From contig NZ_CP011454.1 of assembly GCF_000695095.2 (NCBI RefSeq), positions 1,240,001 to 1,304,000 of the forward strand: a DNA stretch of 64,000 nucleotides, read 5' to 3'. The notes beneath the pieces are model-generated. The model was given only the letters and a program-made list of their open reading frames with translations, did no database searches and was not told the DNA's origin. Position numbers and translations under genes: made by a program. The stretch is from Gemmatimonas phototrophica (GTDB taxonomy: Bacteria > Gemmatimonadota > Gemmatimonadetes > Gemmatimonadales > Gemmatimonadaceae). Every line of letters starts with the position of its first letter. Positions within the stretch are counted from its first letter, which is position 1. Shown here piece after piece: positions 11,964 to 19,995 of the stretch.

Positions 11964-12743
11964 ATGGCGACCAAGGAAAAGGGCGCCGCCAAGGGCGGCG
12001 CGAAGGGTGGAGCAAAGGGTGGAGCGAAGGCTGGTGCCGCCAAGGGTGGCGCTGGCTCGAAGGGTGGCAGCAAGGCCGACAAGAAGGCCGGCCAGCCGCG
12101 CCAGGCGATCGACTTCACGAAGCGTGAGCATGCAGGTGCCGGCTTGCCGGTGGCCGGTCCGCGCCTCAAGACGTTCTACGAGAATACGGTCCGTGCCAAG
12201 CTGGCGGCCCAGTTCGGGTTCACCAACCCGCACCAGATCCCGACGCTGACGAAGATCGTGATCAACTGCGGCGTGGGCGAAGCGGTGAAGCAGCCGAAGC
12301 TGCTCGACGTGGTGGTGGAAGAGCTCGCGCTGATCTCCGGCCAGAAGCCGGTGCGCCGCAAGGCGAAGAAGTCGGTCGCGAACTTCGGTCTCCGTGAGGG
12401 ACAGGAGATCGGCGCGTCGGTGACGATGCGTGGCGCCCGCATGTGGGAGTTCCTGGATCGGTTCGTGACGGTGGCGTGCCCGCGTATCCGCGATTTCCGC
12501 GGCCTCGGCACGAAGTCGTTCGACGGTCGTGGGAACTACACGCTCGGCATCAAGGAACAGATGATCTTTCCGGAGATCAACTATGACATGGTCGAGCAGA
12601 TCCACGGCATGGACATCACGTTCGTGACGACGGCGGACAAGGATGCGCACGCGTTCGCGCTGCTGCATCAGCTGGGCATGCCGTTCCGTGGCGACGATAA
12701 GCCGGTGACGCCGAAAGTGGCGCAGCCGAGCGCCGCGGCCTAA
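11964..12743 (+). CDS. rplE: 50S ribosomal protein L5 with long Lys/Gly/Ala repeat N-terminal extension
   Basis: Central-protuberance protein that binds 5S rRNA. The family core starts about residue 67 (PRLKTFYENTVRAKL) and includes KIVINCGVGEA, GLREGQEIGASVTMRG, FRGLGTKSFDGRGNYTLG and the EINYDMVEQIHGMDITF block. In front of it are 66 extra residues, of which about 10-40 are repeats of KGGA or KAGA encoded by near-identical 9-12 base units. The C terminus also has a short Pro/Ala tail. A GGAG site precedes ATG 11964. The basic extension may contact 5S or 23S rRNA; that is inference. Confidence 0.95.
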   Translation: MATKEKGAAKGGAKGGAKGGAKAGAAKGGAGSKGGSKADKKAGQPRQAIDFTKREHAGAGLPVAGPRLKTFYENTVRAKLAAQFGFTNPHQIPTLTKIVINCGVGEAVKQPKLLDVVVEELALISGQKPVRRKAKKSVANFGLREGQEIGASVTMRGARMWEFLDRFVTVACPRIRDFRGLGTKSFDGRGNYTLGIKEQMIFPEINYDMVEQIHGMDITFVTTADKDAHAFALLHQLGMPFRGDDKPVTPKVAQPSAAA

Positions 12744-12758
12744 ACCAGGACTGAGACG

Positions 12759-13064
12759 ATGGCGAAGACGAGCAAGCTGGCCCGCAACGCCCAGCGCAAG
12801 GTGCTGGTGGAGCGGTATGCCACGAAGCGCGCGGCCCTGAAGGCCGCGATCAACAACCCGAAGAGCACGCCGGAAGAAGTGCAGGCCGCGGTGAACGCGC
12901 TGCACAAGCTGCCGCGCAACTCCTCGGCGACGCGGGTGCGGAACCGCTGCAACATGAGCGGCCGTCCTCGGGCCTATCTGCGTCAGTTCGGGCTGAGCCG
13001 CATCGCCTTGCGCGATATGGCGTTGAACGGCCTGATCCCGGGCGTGCGCAAGGCCAGCTGGTAA
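12759..13064 (+). CDS. rpsN: 30S ribosomal protein S14, zinc-free (C-minus) type
   Basis: 30S head protein. The 101 residues belong to the long type without a zinc ribbon: only one Cys (RNRCNMSG) remains where the short type has CxxC pairs. [14 protein letters not shown] and the C-terminal [21 protein letters not shown] are typical. It is followed by an unusually long 184-bp spacer before rpsH. Confidence 0.97.
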   Translation: MAKTSKLARNAQRKVLVERYATKRAALKAAINNPKSTPEEVQAAVNALHKLPRNSSATRVRNRCNMSGRPRAYLRQFGLSRIALRDMALNGLIPGVRKASW

Positions 13065-13248
13065 CACCCTTCGGGGCGTCCAGCAGGATGCAGGACCCAA
13101 AACGAGCTGTGGGCTTGGAGTTCGGGGCTGGCGGGGTGAGATTGTAAGGCTCCCCCCGCGGGGCTCGGGCTCCATACCCGGAGTTCGACTTTTCATTCAC
13201 TTCCTACCGGTCCGCCACGGGCGGATACCCTAGGAGAATTATCAGAGC
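13065..13248 (+). other. 184-bp spacer inside the ribosomal operon
   Basis: Most spacers in this operon are below 30 bases. This one contains GC-rich partly self-complementary segments (for example CTCGGG...CCCGGAG at about 13164-13183) and ends in a strong TAGGAGA ribosome site for rpsH. No promoter consensus, tRNA or small gene could be supported. It could hold an internal promoter, a regulatory RNA fold (the spc operon is regulated by S8 in E. coli), or a remnant insertion. Confidence 0.4.
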
Positions 13249-13650
13249 ATGAGCCTGAACGACCCTATTGCCGACATGCTGACGCGGATTCGCAATGCGT
13301 GTGCTTCCAAGCACCGCCGCGTCGACATGCCGGTCTCGAAGATCAAGATCGAGATCGCGCGCATCCTGAAGGAGAACTCCTTCATCCAGGACTACCGCAC
13401 GGTCGATCTCGAGGATGGCAAGGCCGTCCTGCGCGTGATTTTGAAGTACGCGCACGGTGGACAGTCGGTGATCCGCGAAGCGAAGCGCATCTCGACCCCC
13501 GGTCTGCGGAAGTACGTCGGCGTGACGGAAATCCCGCGCGTTCGCAATGGCCTCGGTATGGCCATCCTCAGCACGTCGAAGGGCATCATGTCTGATCGTG
13601 ATGCACGCACCGCCAACACTGGCGGCGAGCTCCTCGCCCTCGTCTGGTAA
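13249..13650 (+). CDS. rpsH: 30S ribosomal protein S8
   Basis: Primary 16S rRNA binder and, in E. coli, the translational repressor of the spc operon. It has 133 residues, starting MSLNDPIADMLTRIRNA, with LKYAHGGQSVIREAKRISTPG and the C-terminal VLSTSKGIMSDRDAR-like block (here ILSTSKGIMSDRDA) that contacts rRNA. The ribosome site is TAGGAGA. Confidence 0.97.
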   Translation: MSLNDPIADMLTRIRNACASKHRRVDMPVSKIKIEIARILKENSFIQDYRTVDLEDGKAVLRVILKYAHGGQSVIREAKRISTPGLRKYVGVTEIPRVRNGLGMAILSTSKGIMSDRDARTANTGGELLALVW

Positions 13651-13662
13651 GGAGACTACGAC

Positions 13663-14202
13663 ATGTCGCGTATCGGTAAGCGCCCGATCCCGGTTCCGGC
13701 CGGGGTGACGGTGGCGATGAATGGCAACACGGTATCGGTGAAGGGGCCGAAGGGTGAACTCACCCGCACGCTCCCGGCTGAGATCATGGTGTCGCAGGAA
13801 GGCAGTGAGCTGCTGGTGAAGCGTCCGTCGGATGAAGAGCGCCACAAGGCGCTGCATGGTCTGACGCGCACTCTGGTGGCGAACATGGTGGAAGGAGTGA
13901 CGACGGGCTTCAAGAAGGTGCTCGAGATCACGGGTGTCGGCTACAAGGCCGAGATCAAGCCGTACGGCGCGCTGCTGTCGCTCGGCTTCTCGCACCAGAT
14001 CGAATACAAGGCGCCGGCTGGCGTGTCGATCACGGCGCCGAATCCGACCACGGTCGTGATTGAAGGCGCGAGCAAGGAACACGTGGGCCAGGTCGCGGCT
14101 GAAATCCGCAGCTTCCGCAAGCCGGAGCCTTACAAGGGCAAGGGCGTCAAGTACCAGGGCGAAGTCATCCGGCGCAAGGCCGGTAAGGCGGGAGGCAAGT
14201 AA
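13663..14202 (+). CDS. rplF: 50S ribosomal protein L6
   Basis: Large-subunit protein near the GTPase centre. The 179 residues have full length: [23 protein letters not shown], two tandem L6 folds and C-terminal [27 protein letters not shown] is 9 bases upstream. Its stop overlaps rplR by one base. Confidence 0.97.
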   Translation: MSRIGKRPIPVPAGVTVAMNGNTVSVKGPKGELTRTLPAEIMVSQEGSELLVKRPSDEERHKALHGLTRTLVANMVEGVTTGFKKVLEITGVGYKAEIKPYGALLSLGFSHQIEYKAPAGVSITAPNPTTVVIEGASKEHVGQVAAEIRSFRKPEPYKGKGVKYQGEVIRRKAGKAGGK

Positions 14203-14558
14203 TGGCCAAGATCGCGATCCCGCGCACGAACGCGGAGAAGCGCAAGCGTCGTCATCTGCGCGTGCGCAAGGCAGTGAACGGGACGGCGGAACGTCCGCGT
14301 CTCGTGGTATTCCGCTCGCTCAAGCATATCTATGCGCAGATCGTGGACGACGTGACGCATCGCACGTTGCTCACCGTTGGCGACGAGAAGATGAGCGGGA
14401 CGAAGTCGGAACGCGCGCTTGCCGTCGGCAAAGCCGCAGCAGAGAAGGCGAAGGCGGCGGGCATTTCGAAGGTGGTCTTCGATCGCGCCGGTTACCAGTA
14501 CCATGGCCGCGTGAAGGCCGTTGCCGAAGGCGCCCGAGAGGGCGGCCTGGAGTTCTGA
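14202..14558 (+). CDS. rplR: 50S ribosomal protein L18
   Basis: 5S rRNA-binding protein of the central protuberance, partner of L5. The 118 residues include [34 protein letters not shown] and the terminal [26 protein letters not shown]. It overlaps the rplF stop in a TAATG junction. Confidence 0.97.
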   Translation: MAKIAIPRTNAEKRKRRHLRVRKAVNGTAERPRLVVFRSLKHIYAQIVDDVTHRTLLTVGDEKMSGTKSERALAVGKAAAEKAKAAGISKVVFDRAGYQYHGRVKAVAEGAREGGLEF

Positions 14559-14560
14559 TC

Positions 14561-15367
14561 ATGGCAGACGCACAAAATTCGGGAGGCGCTCGCGCGCCGG
14601 GTGGTGCAGGCCGCGGTGGCCCAGGTGGTGGCCGTGGACGTGGTGGACCGGGAGGCGGCCGTGGCCGTGGCCCCGGCGGACCAGGTGGCGGCCCGGGTGG
14701 CCGTGGCCGCGGTCCCGGTGGTGAAGGCGGCCCGGGCGGCGGTGAGAACCGTGGCCGTGGTCGTGGTCCGGATCGTGGTGGCCCGCAGCAGGAGCGCGAG
14801 CAGAGCGATCTGGTCGAAAACGTGATTGCGATCAATCGCGTGGCGAAGGTGGTGAAGGGTGGTCGTCGCTTCTCGTTCAACGCGCTGGTCGCGGTGGGCG
14901 ACGGGCAGGGCAAGGTCGGGTTTGCCACGGGCAAGGCGAACGAAGTGTCGGAAGCGGTCCGCAAGGCCGTGGAAGCCGCTCGTCGCAGCATGGTGAACAT
15001 TCCGCTGACCGGCTCGACCATTCCGCACGAGATCGTTGGCAAGCATGGCGCCGGCAAGGTGCTCATGAAGCCGGCGGCGCCTGGTGCCGGTGTGATCGCG
15101 GGTGGTGCGGTGCGTGCCGTGCTTGAGTGCTGCGGTATTCACGACATTCTCACGAAGTCGTTGGGCTCCACGAACCCGCACAACATGGTGCGCGCGGCCA
15201 TTGACGGGTTGACGCACTTGGTGACCGTCGAGCAGGCGGCCCGTGAGCGTGGGCTCGAAGTGTCGCAGATCGGGTACAAGTCCCGTGCGAAGTCCAAGAC
15301 GGAATCGGTTGATACCCGCAAGGCGGCCGTGGTTGGCGCCTCGCCTAACGCAGCGGAGGTGGCATAA
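14561..15367 (+). CDS. rpsE: 30S ribosomal protein S5 with Gly/Arg-rich N-terminal extension
   Basis: 30S protein for mRNA helicase activity and decoding fidelity. The conserved core starts about residue 80 and contains [52 protein letters not shown] and [17 protein letters not shown]. Residues 8-75 are almost entirely Gly, Arg and Pro (GGRGRGPGG-type repeats), like eukaryotic RGG boxes and unlike typical S5 (about 165 residues in total). The ATG at 14561 is preceded by GGAG and two bases after the rplR stop. A role of the tail in RNA binding or phase behaviour is inference. Confidence 0.96.
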   Translation: MADAQNSGGARAPGGAGRGGPGGGRGRGGPGGGRGRGPGGPGGGPGGRGRGPGGEGGPGGGENRGRGRGPDRGGPQQEREQSDLVENVIAINRVAKVVKGGRRFSFNALVAVGDGQGKVGFATGKANEVSEAVRKAVEAARRSMVNIPLTGSTIPHEIVGKHGAGKVLMKPAAPGAGVIAGGAVRAVLECCGIHDILTKSLGSTNPHNMVRAAIDGLTHLVTVEQAARERGLEVSQIGYKSRAKSKTESVDTRKAAVVGASPNAAEVA

Positions 15368-15621
15368 TGCCGCGGACGTTCGTGTGGCATCCGTCGAAGG
15401 GGCCGGCCAAGACGCCGAAGCTCCAGGCTCCGACGGACGGTAAGGTGAAGGTGACGCAGGTGCGGAGCGCGATCGGCCATTCGTGGCGGATGCGGGCAAC
15501 GCTGGCGGCTCTCGGCCTTCGTCATCATCAGGCCAGCGTTGTGCAGCAGGATTCCGCCTCGCTGCGCGGCCAGCTCAAGAAGGTGCGTCACCTGGTTCAG
15601 GTGACGCCGGTGGAGGAGTAA
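15367..15621 (+). CDS. rpmD: 50S ribosomal protein L30
   Basis: Small large-subunit protein. The L30 core begins about residue 28 (VKVTQVRSAIGHSWRMRATLAALGLR) and runs to residue 81. The first 26 residues are an extra basic N terminus, since L30 is usually about 60 residues. It starts at the stop of rpsE (TAATG) with GGAGG just upstream. Confidence 0.94.
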   Translation: MPRTFVWHPSKGPAKTPKLQAPTDGKVKVTQVRSAIGHSWRMRATLAALGLRHHQASVVQQDSASLRGQLKKVRHLVQVTPVEE

Positions 15622-15624
15622 GCG

Positions 15625-16101
15625 ATGGCAGACAACGCACAGTCGGCTGAGAAGATCGGCCTGCACAACCTGTCGCCGGCGCCGGGCTCGCATCGCTCGC
15701 GTCGTCGTCTGGGCCGCGGCCCGGGCTCCGGCCTGGGCAAGACGTCCGGTAAGGGTCACAAAGGCTCCATGGCCCGCTCGGGTCATGGTGGTCCTGGTGG
15801 TGGCAAGCCGCATTTCGAAGGCGGTCAGATGCCGATCACGCGTCGTATTCCCAAGCGTGGTTTCACCAACCCGTTCCGTGAAGAGGCGCAGATCGTGCGC
15901 CTCCCCGACCTCGCGCAGGTGGCCGGGGACGAAGTGACGACCGAGACGCTCATCGCGGCGGGACTGATTCGTGCGGGCCAGGGCCCGGCGAAGCTGCTCG
16001 CCAACGGGGAAGTGTCGCGGGCGTTCACGGTGAAGGGCGTGAAGGTTAGCGCCTCCGCCAAGGCGAAGATCGAAGCGGCCGGCGGCCGCGTCGAAGGCTG
16101 A
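15625..16101 (+). CDS. rplO: 50S ribosomal protein L15
   Basis: Late-assembly large-subunit protein. The 158 residues include the Gly-rich N-terminal RRRLGRGPGSGLGKTSGKGHKG, the RIPKRGFTN segment and C-terminal VKVSASAKAKIEAAGGRVE. A strong GGAGGAG site lies within rpmD. secY follows 17 bases later. Confidence 0.97.
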   Translation: MADNAQSAEKIGLHNLSPAPGSHRSRRRLGRGPGSGLGKTSGKGHKGSMARSGHGGPGGGKPHFEGGQMPITRRIPKRGFTNPFREEAQIVRLPDLAQVAGDEVTTETLIAAGLIRAGQGPAKLLANGEVSRAFTVKGVKVSASAKAKIEAAGGRVEG

Positions 16102-16118
16102 CGGAGAGCATTCAGCGC

Positions 16119-17468
16119 ATGGCAGAAGACAACAACGCGGCCGCCAACGCGGTCGCCAACATTTACCGGACGCCCGAGCTGTGGGCGAAGATCACCTTCA
16201 CGTTCCTGTGCATGGTGATCTATCGCGTCGGCTCGCATATCACGGCCCCCGGGATCGATGTCCAGGCGCTGACGGACTATTTCACCCGCCAGCAGGGCGG
16301 TGGCCTTCTGGGCCTCTACGACATGTTCGTGGGTGGTGGTCTCTCACGCGCCACAGTATTCGCGCTCGGCATCATGCCCTACATCTCGGCGAGCATCTTC
16401 GTCCAGATTGCCGGGGCCGTGCTGCCGAACGTGGACAAGATGCAGAAGGACGAAGAGGGGCGGAAAAAGCTCACGCAGTACACCCGCTACCTCACCGTCG
16501 TGCTCGCGCTGATTCAGGCGTACGGTTTTGCGCTCTTCACCGCGTCGCTTCCGGCGGCGGTGTCGCGCCCGGGACCGTGGTTCACGATCCAGATGATGCT
16601 CTTCCTCACCGCTGGCGCGATTTTCGTCATGTGGCTGGGTGAGCAGATCACCGAGCGCGGCCTGGGCAATGGCGCGTCGCTGATCATCTTCTTCTCGATC
16701 GTCGAGCGCATGTGGCCGTCCATTTTCCAGTCCTTCAACTTCGTCACGACGGGCGCGATCTCGCCGCTGACGCTGGTGGTGCTGGGCTTGGTCATGGTGG
16801 CGGTGGTTGCGGGTGTGGTGGCCATTACGGTGGCCGCTCGCCGGGTGCTCATTCAGATTCCGCAGCGCACCATGGCTCGCGGACGTCAGCGTGAGGCCGC
16901 GCGCAACTTCATCCCGCTGCGCATCAACACGGCCGGCGTCATGCCGATCATCTTCGCCCAGTCGGTGATCGTCATTCCCGGTGCGCTGGCGCAGTTCAGC
17001 GGCAACGCGAAGCTGCAGGAGATTGCGGAGTACTTCAATCCGCAGGGGCCCAACCCGTGGCTCTATTTCATCCTGTCGGCTGTGCTCATCATGCTGTTCA
17101 CGTACTTCTACACGTCCATCATCTTCAATCCGGTCGATTTGGCTGAGAACCTGAAGAAGCAGGGCGGGTTTGTGCCGGGCATCAAGCCGGGCGCGAAGAC
17201 GGCGGAGTACATCGAGCAGGTCGTCGAGCGCATCACGTTGCCGGGCGCGATTTTCCTCACCGTTATCGCCTTGATGCCGATCGTCATTGCGCGTCTCGTG
17301 AACGTCCCCTTCGCCTTTGGTGGCACCTCGCTGCTGATCGTCGTTGGTGTGGCGCTCGATACGATGGCGCAAATGCAGCAGCACCTGCTGCTCCGCAAGT
17401 ACGACGGTTTCATGAAGAAGGGTCGTGTGAAGTTCCGCGGCCGTCAGGCGACTCAGGGCGGCTTCTAA
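16119..17468 (+). CDS. secY: protein translocase subunit SecY
   Basis: Central channel of the Sec translocon in the inner membrane. The 449 residues contain about ten hydrophobic segments, with family motifs IYRVGSHITAPGID, FALGIMPYISASIFVQI, GEQITERGLGNG, RRVLIQIPQRTM, INTAGVMPIIFA and the C-terminal DTMAQMQQHLLLRKYDGFMKKG. Location at the end of the spc block followed by adk and map is conserved in many phyla. Confidence 0.98.
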   Translation: MAEDNNAAANAVANIYRTPELWAKITFTFLCMVIYRVGSHITAPGIDVQALTDYFTRQQGGGLLGLYDMFVGGGLSRATVFALGIMPYISASIFVQIAGAVLPNVDKMQKDEEGRKKLTQYTRYLTVVLALIQAYGFALFTASLPAAVSRPGPWFTIQMMLFLTAGAIFVMWLGEQITERGLGNGASLIIFFSIVERMWPSIFQSFNFVTTGAISPLTLVVLGLVMVAVVAGVVAITVAARRVLIQIPQRTMARGRQREAARNFIPLRINTAGVMPIIFAQSVIVIPGALAQFSGNAKLQEIAEYFNPQGPNPWLYFILSAVLIMLFTYFYTSIIFNPVDLAENLKKQGGFVPGIKPGAKTAEYIEQVVERITLPGAIFLTVIALMPIVIARLVNVPFAFGGTSLLIVVGVALDTMAQMQQHLLLRKYDGFMKKGRVKFRGRQATQGGF

Positions 17469-17477
17469 ACTCTTCCA

Positions 17478-18122
17478 ATGATCATCGTCCTGCTTGGTCC
17501 TCCAGGCGCGGGCAAGGGAACTCAAGGCGAGCGGCTAGCCGCTCGCCTTGACGTTCCCAAGGTCGCGACTGGCGATGTACTCCGCGCCGCGGTTCGAGAC
17601 GGCACGCCGTTGGGCCTCGAGGCCAAGGCTGCCATGGATCGCGGCGATCTCGTGCCTGATGCCGTCATTATGGGCATCATGCGCGAAGCGCTGGCGTCTC
17701 CTACGGCCGCCAATGGCGCCATCCTCGATGGCGTCGTGCGCACCACGCCACAGGCACAGGGGCTTACGGATGCCCTGGCCGCCCTGGGGCGCAAAGTGGA
17801 CGCTGTGCTGCTGTTCGAAATCGATGAAGACGAGCTGGTCCGTCGTCTCAGCGGACGGACGACCTGCGATGTGTGTCAGCGTCCGTTCTTTGGTCGTGAG
17901 CCCGGTGAGACGTGCTCAGAAGGCGGCCAGACCGGCACCCTGGTACGCCGCAAGGACGATGAGCCCGACGCGATCCGGAAACGCATGCAGGTGTATCGCG
18001 ATCAGACGGCGCCGGTCATTGACTGGTACGCGTCGCATGGCGCCAACATGGTGCGCGTGGACGCCCTTGGCTCGCTCGAGGACGTCGAACAGCGCGTGCT
18101 GACGGCGCTCGGGATCGCGTGA
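17478..18122 (+). CDS. adk: adenylate kinase
   Basis: Converts AMP plus ATP to two ADP. The 214 residues have P-loop GPPGAGKGT (7-15), an AMP site TGDVLR, and a long LID with TTCDVC and one further Cys (ETCSEGG), i.e. a zinc-ribbon-like LID missing an obvious fourth Cys. The usually near-invariant DGFPRT is DGVVRT here (84-89), keeping Arg88 but replacing Phe-Pro. The Arg pair in RRKDD is present. Its stop overlaps the map start (TGATG). Confidence 0.95.
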   Translation: MIIVLLGPPGAGKGTQGERLAARLDVPKVATGDVLRAAVRDGTPLGLEAKAAMDRGDLVPDAVIMGIMREALASPTAANGAILDGVVRTTPQAQGLTDALAALGRKVDAVLLFEIDEDELVRRLSGRTTCDVCQRPFFGREPGETCSEGGQTGTLVRRKDDEPDAIRKRMQVYRDQTAPVIDWYASHGANMVRVDALGSLEDVEQRVLTALGIA

Positions 18123-18904
18123 TGGCGATGGGCAATGCCGCACCGGCAACGCTCCTCAAGTCGCCGCGCGAAATTGAGATCATGGCGCGTGGCGGGGCTA
18201 TTCTGCACGCCACGCTCATGCATGCCAAGGCGCATGTGCGCCCCGGCATCTCCACGATGGAGCTCGATCAGCTCGTAGAGAGCTTCATTCGCTCACATGC
18301 TGGTGCCGAACCTGCCTTCAAGGGGTTGTACGGCTTTCCGGGCAGTGCCTGTATCTCCATCAACGAGGAGATCGTGCACGGGATTCCGTCTCGCAAACGC
18401 ATCTTGGTCGACGGTGATATCGTCACCGTGGATGTGGGCGTGAAGCTGGATGGCATGTTCACCGACGCGGCGATCACCGTGCCCGTTGGCACCATCGATG
18501 AGCTGACCCAGCGGTTGCTGGACGTCACCGAACGCTCCCTGGCCGCCGGGATTGCGGCGGCCGTGCCCGACAATCACGTTGGTGACATTGGCGCGGCGGT
18601 GCAGGCCGTGGTGGAGGCCGAAGGGTTTGGCGTCGTGCGCGAACTCGTGGGACACGGGGTGGGTTTCTCCCCGCACGAGGAGCTGCAGATCCCCAACTAC
18701 GGCAAGCCGAAGCGCGGAAAGAAGCTCAGCGTCGGGCTCACCATTGCCATTGAGCCCATGGTGAATGTGGGCACGCCGAAGACGAAAACGCTGAGCGACA
18801 AGTGGACCGTGGTCACCGCCGACGGAAAGCGTTCGGCGCATTTTGAACACACGGTAGCCATAACCGAAGACGGCCCGCGTATTCTGACACTTCCCCAGGG
18901 TTGA
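18122..18904 (+). CDS. map: methionine aminopeptidase type I
   Basis: Removes initiator Met from nascent proteins using two divalent metal ions. The 260 residues show the pita-bread fold ligands: DVGVKLDGMFTDA (two Asp), HGVGFSPHE (His) and AIEPMVNVG (Glu), plus a terminal HFEHTVAIT Glu. The start overlaps the adk stop, so translation is coupled. The operon block ends here: infA, rpmJ, rpsM, rpsK, rpsD, rpoA and rplQ, which commonly follow, are not present. Confidence 0.97.
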   Translation: MAMGNAAPATLLKSPREIEIMARGGAILHATLMHAKAHVRPGISTMELDQLVESFIRSHAGAEPAFKGLYGFPGSACISINEEIVHGIPSRKRILVDGDIVTVDVGVKLDGMFTDAAITVPVGTIDELTQRLLDVTERSLAAGIAAAVPDNHVGDIGAAVQAVVEAEGFGVVRELVGHGVGFSPHEELQIPNYGKPKRGKKLSVGLTIAIEPMVNVGTPKTKTLSDKWTVVTADGKRSAHFEHTVAITEDGPRILTLPQG

Positions 18905-18975
18905 CCGCTCGCCGGAGTGGTTCTGTTCTGCCGCGCGCGGTAGAATTAAAGAATCCCACTCCCAAGGAGCTCTCA

Positions 18976-19530
18976 ATGCGTCGTGCTGTCCTGCTCGCGG
19001 CCCTCATGTGTTCCGCCGCCCCCGCCGTTCGTCCGCTCACTGCGCAGGCCTCGCCCGTGGTGCTGGATCTGATCAAGGATGTGGAGGGCGTTGAGCAGAA
19101 ATTCATTGGCCTGGCCAAGGTGACGCCCGCTGAAAAGCTGTCGTGGCGCCCGGCCCCCGGGGTCCGCTCCATTGGCGAAGTGCTGCTGCACGTAGCGTCG
19201 GACAATTATTTCATTCCCAGCGGATTCGGACACGCCATCCCGGCGACCACCGGCATCAAGGCGGGGGATTTCAAGTCGCTGACGGCGTACGAAACGCGGG
19301 CGCTCACGCGTGAACAGATCGTGGCCGAGCTCGAACAGAGCTTCGCCTATCTCAAGACGCAGATGGCAAAGACTACCGCCGCAAACGTCGGCGAGTCCGT
19401 GAGCATGTTCGGCATGAAGACCACGGCTCAAAGCATGTGGATTCTTGCGGCGACCCACCTGCATGAGCATCTCGGCCAGTCCATTGCCTATGCGCGGACC
19501 AACGGGATTGTGCCGCCCTGGAGCAAGTAA
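18976..19530 (+). CDS. exported DinB-family protein
   Basis: A 184-residue protein with a signal peptide (MRRAVLLAALMCSAAPA...LTAQA) followed by a DinB/YfiT-like four-helix bundle: LLHVASDNYF and ATHLHEHLGQSIAYAR supply the characteristic metal-binding His residues. Members of the superfamily include thiol transferases and hydrolases, but the substrate here is unknown. The start was placed at 18976 because AAGGAG lies six bases upstream and the signal peptide begins there. A TAGAAT -10-like hexamer at about 18940 suggests its own promoter separate from the ribosomal operon. Confidence 0.8.
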   Translation: MRRAVLLAALMCSAAPAVRPLTAQASPVVLDLIKDVEGVEQKFIGLAKVTPAEKLSWRPAPGVRSIGEVLLHVASDNYFIPSGFGHAIPATTGIKAGDFKSLTAYETRALTREQIVAELEQSFAYLKTQMAKTTAANVGESVSMFGMKTTAQSMWILAATHLHEHLGQSIAYARTNGIVPPWSK

Positions 19531-19551
19531 CGCCGGCACGCCGGCGTGCTG

Positions 19552-19974
19552 TCAGCGCCGGTTTAGCGTCACCGCCACCGTGCTTTCCTTTCCGCATACC
19601 ACGGAGACCGACCGCTCCACCGCGCGGTAGCCACTCACGGTGATGCGCACTTGGTAGGTGCCTTCCGCGAGTTCAAGCACGGTGCCGGTGGCTACGTCCA
19701 CCAGCACCGTGCTTTTGTACGCTTCCCCTTCAATGCGCAGGGTGGCCTCGCCGCTGGAGGCTCCGGAAAAGGTCAGAGCCGCGCGACCGAGTCGGGCACC
19801 ATCTTTGACACTGGCTTCACAGCCAACCATCGCGCTGGTGCCGGACACGGTGCGACCGGCGTCGCGTGCACTCCTCGCGCTCGAGCAGGCGCTCAGGGCG
19901 CACGCCAGCAGCAGAGGGAGCACCCGCGTGGGGCGACGGGCGGCGGCCAAACAATGAGACATCGAAAGCAGCAT
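19552..19974 (-). CDS. PEGA-like lipoprotein
   Basis: A 140-residue protein with a lipoprotein signal (LLLACALSAC, lipidated Cys about residue 30) and a C-terminal beta-sandwich resembling PEGA domains (GTVLELAEGTYQVRITVSGYRAVERSVSV). PEGA domains are carbohydrate- or surface-protein-associated; the exact role is unknown. Two other Cys may form a disulfide. An alternative Met at residue 5 is possible. It lies downstream of ftcD on the same strand after a 21-base gap. Confidence 0.7.
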   Translation of the reverse strand: MLLSMSHCLAAARRPTRVLPLLLACALSACSSARSARDAGRTVSGTSAMVGCEASVKDGARLGRAALTFSGASSGEATLRIEGEAYKSTVLVDVATGTVLELAEGTYQVRITVSGYRAVERSVSVVCGKESTVAVTLNRR

Positions 19975-19995
19975 GCGTCGAGTGGGGGCAGGGGG

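Noticed and set aside
14060-14560. S5 frame extended upstream over rplF and rplR
   Set aside because: The frame is open but the translation is not S5-like and it overlaps two clear ribosomal genes; ATG 14561 has a ribosome site.
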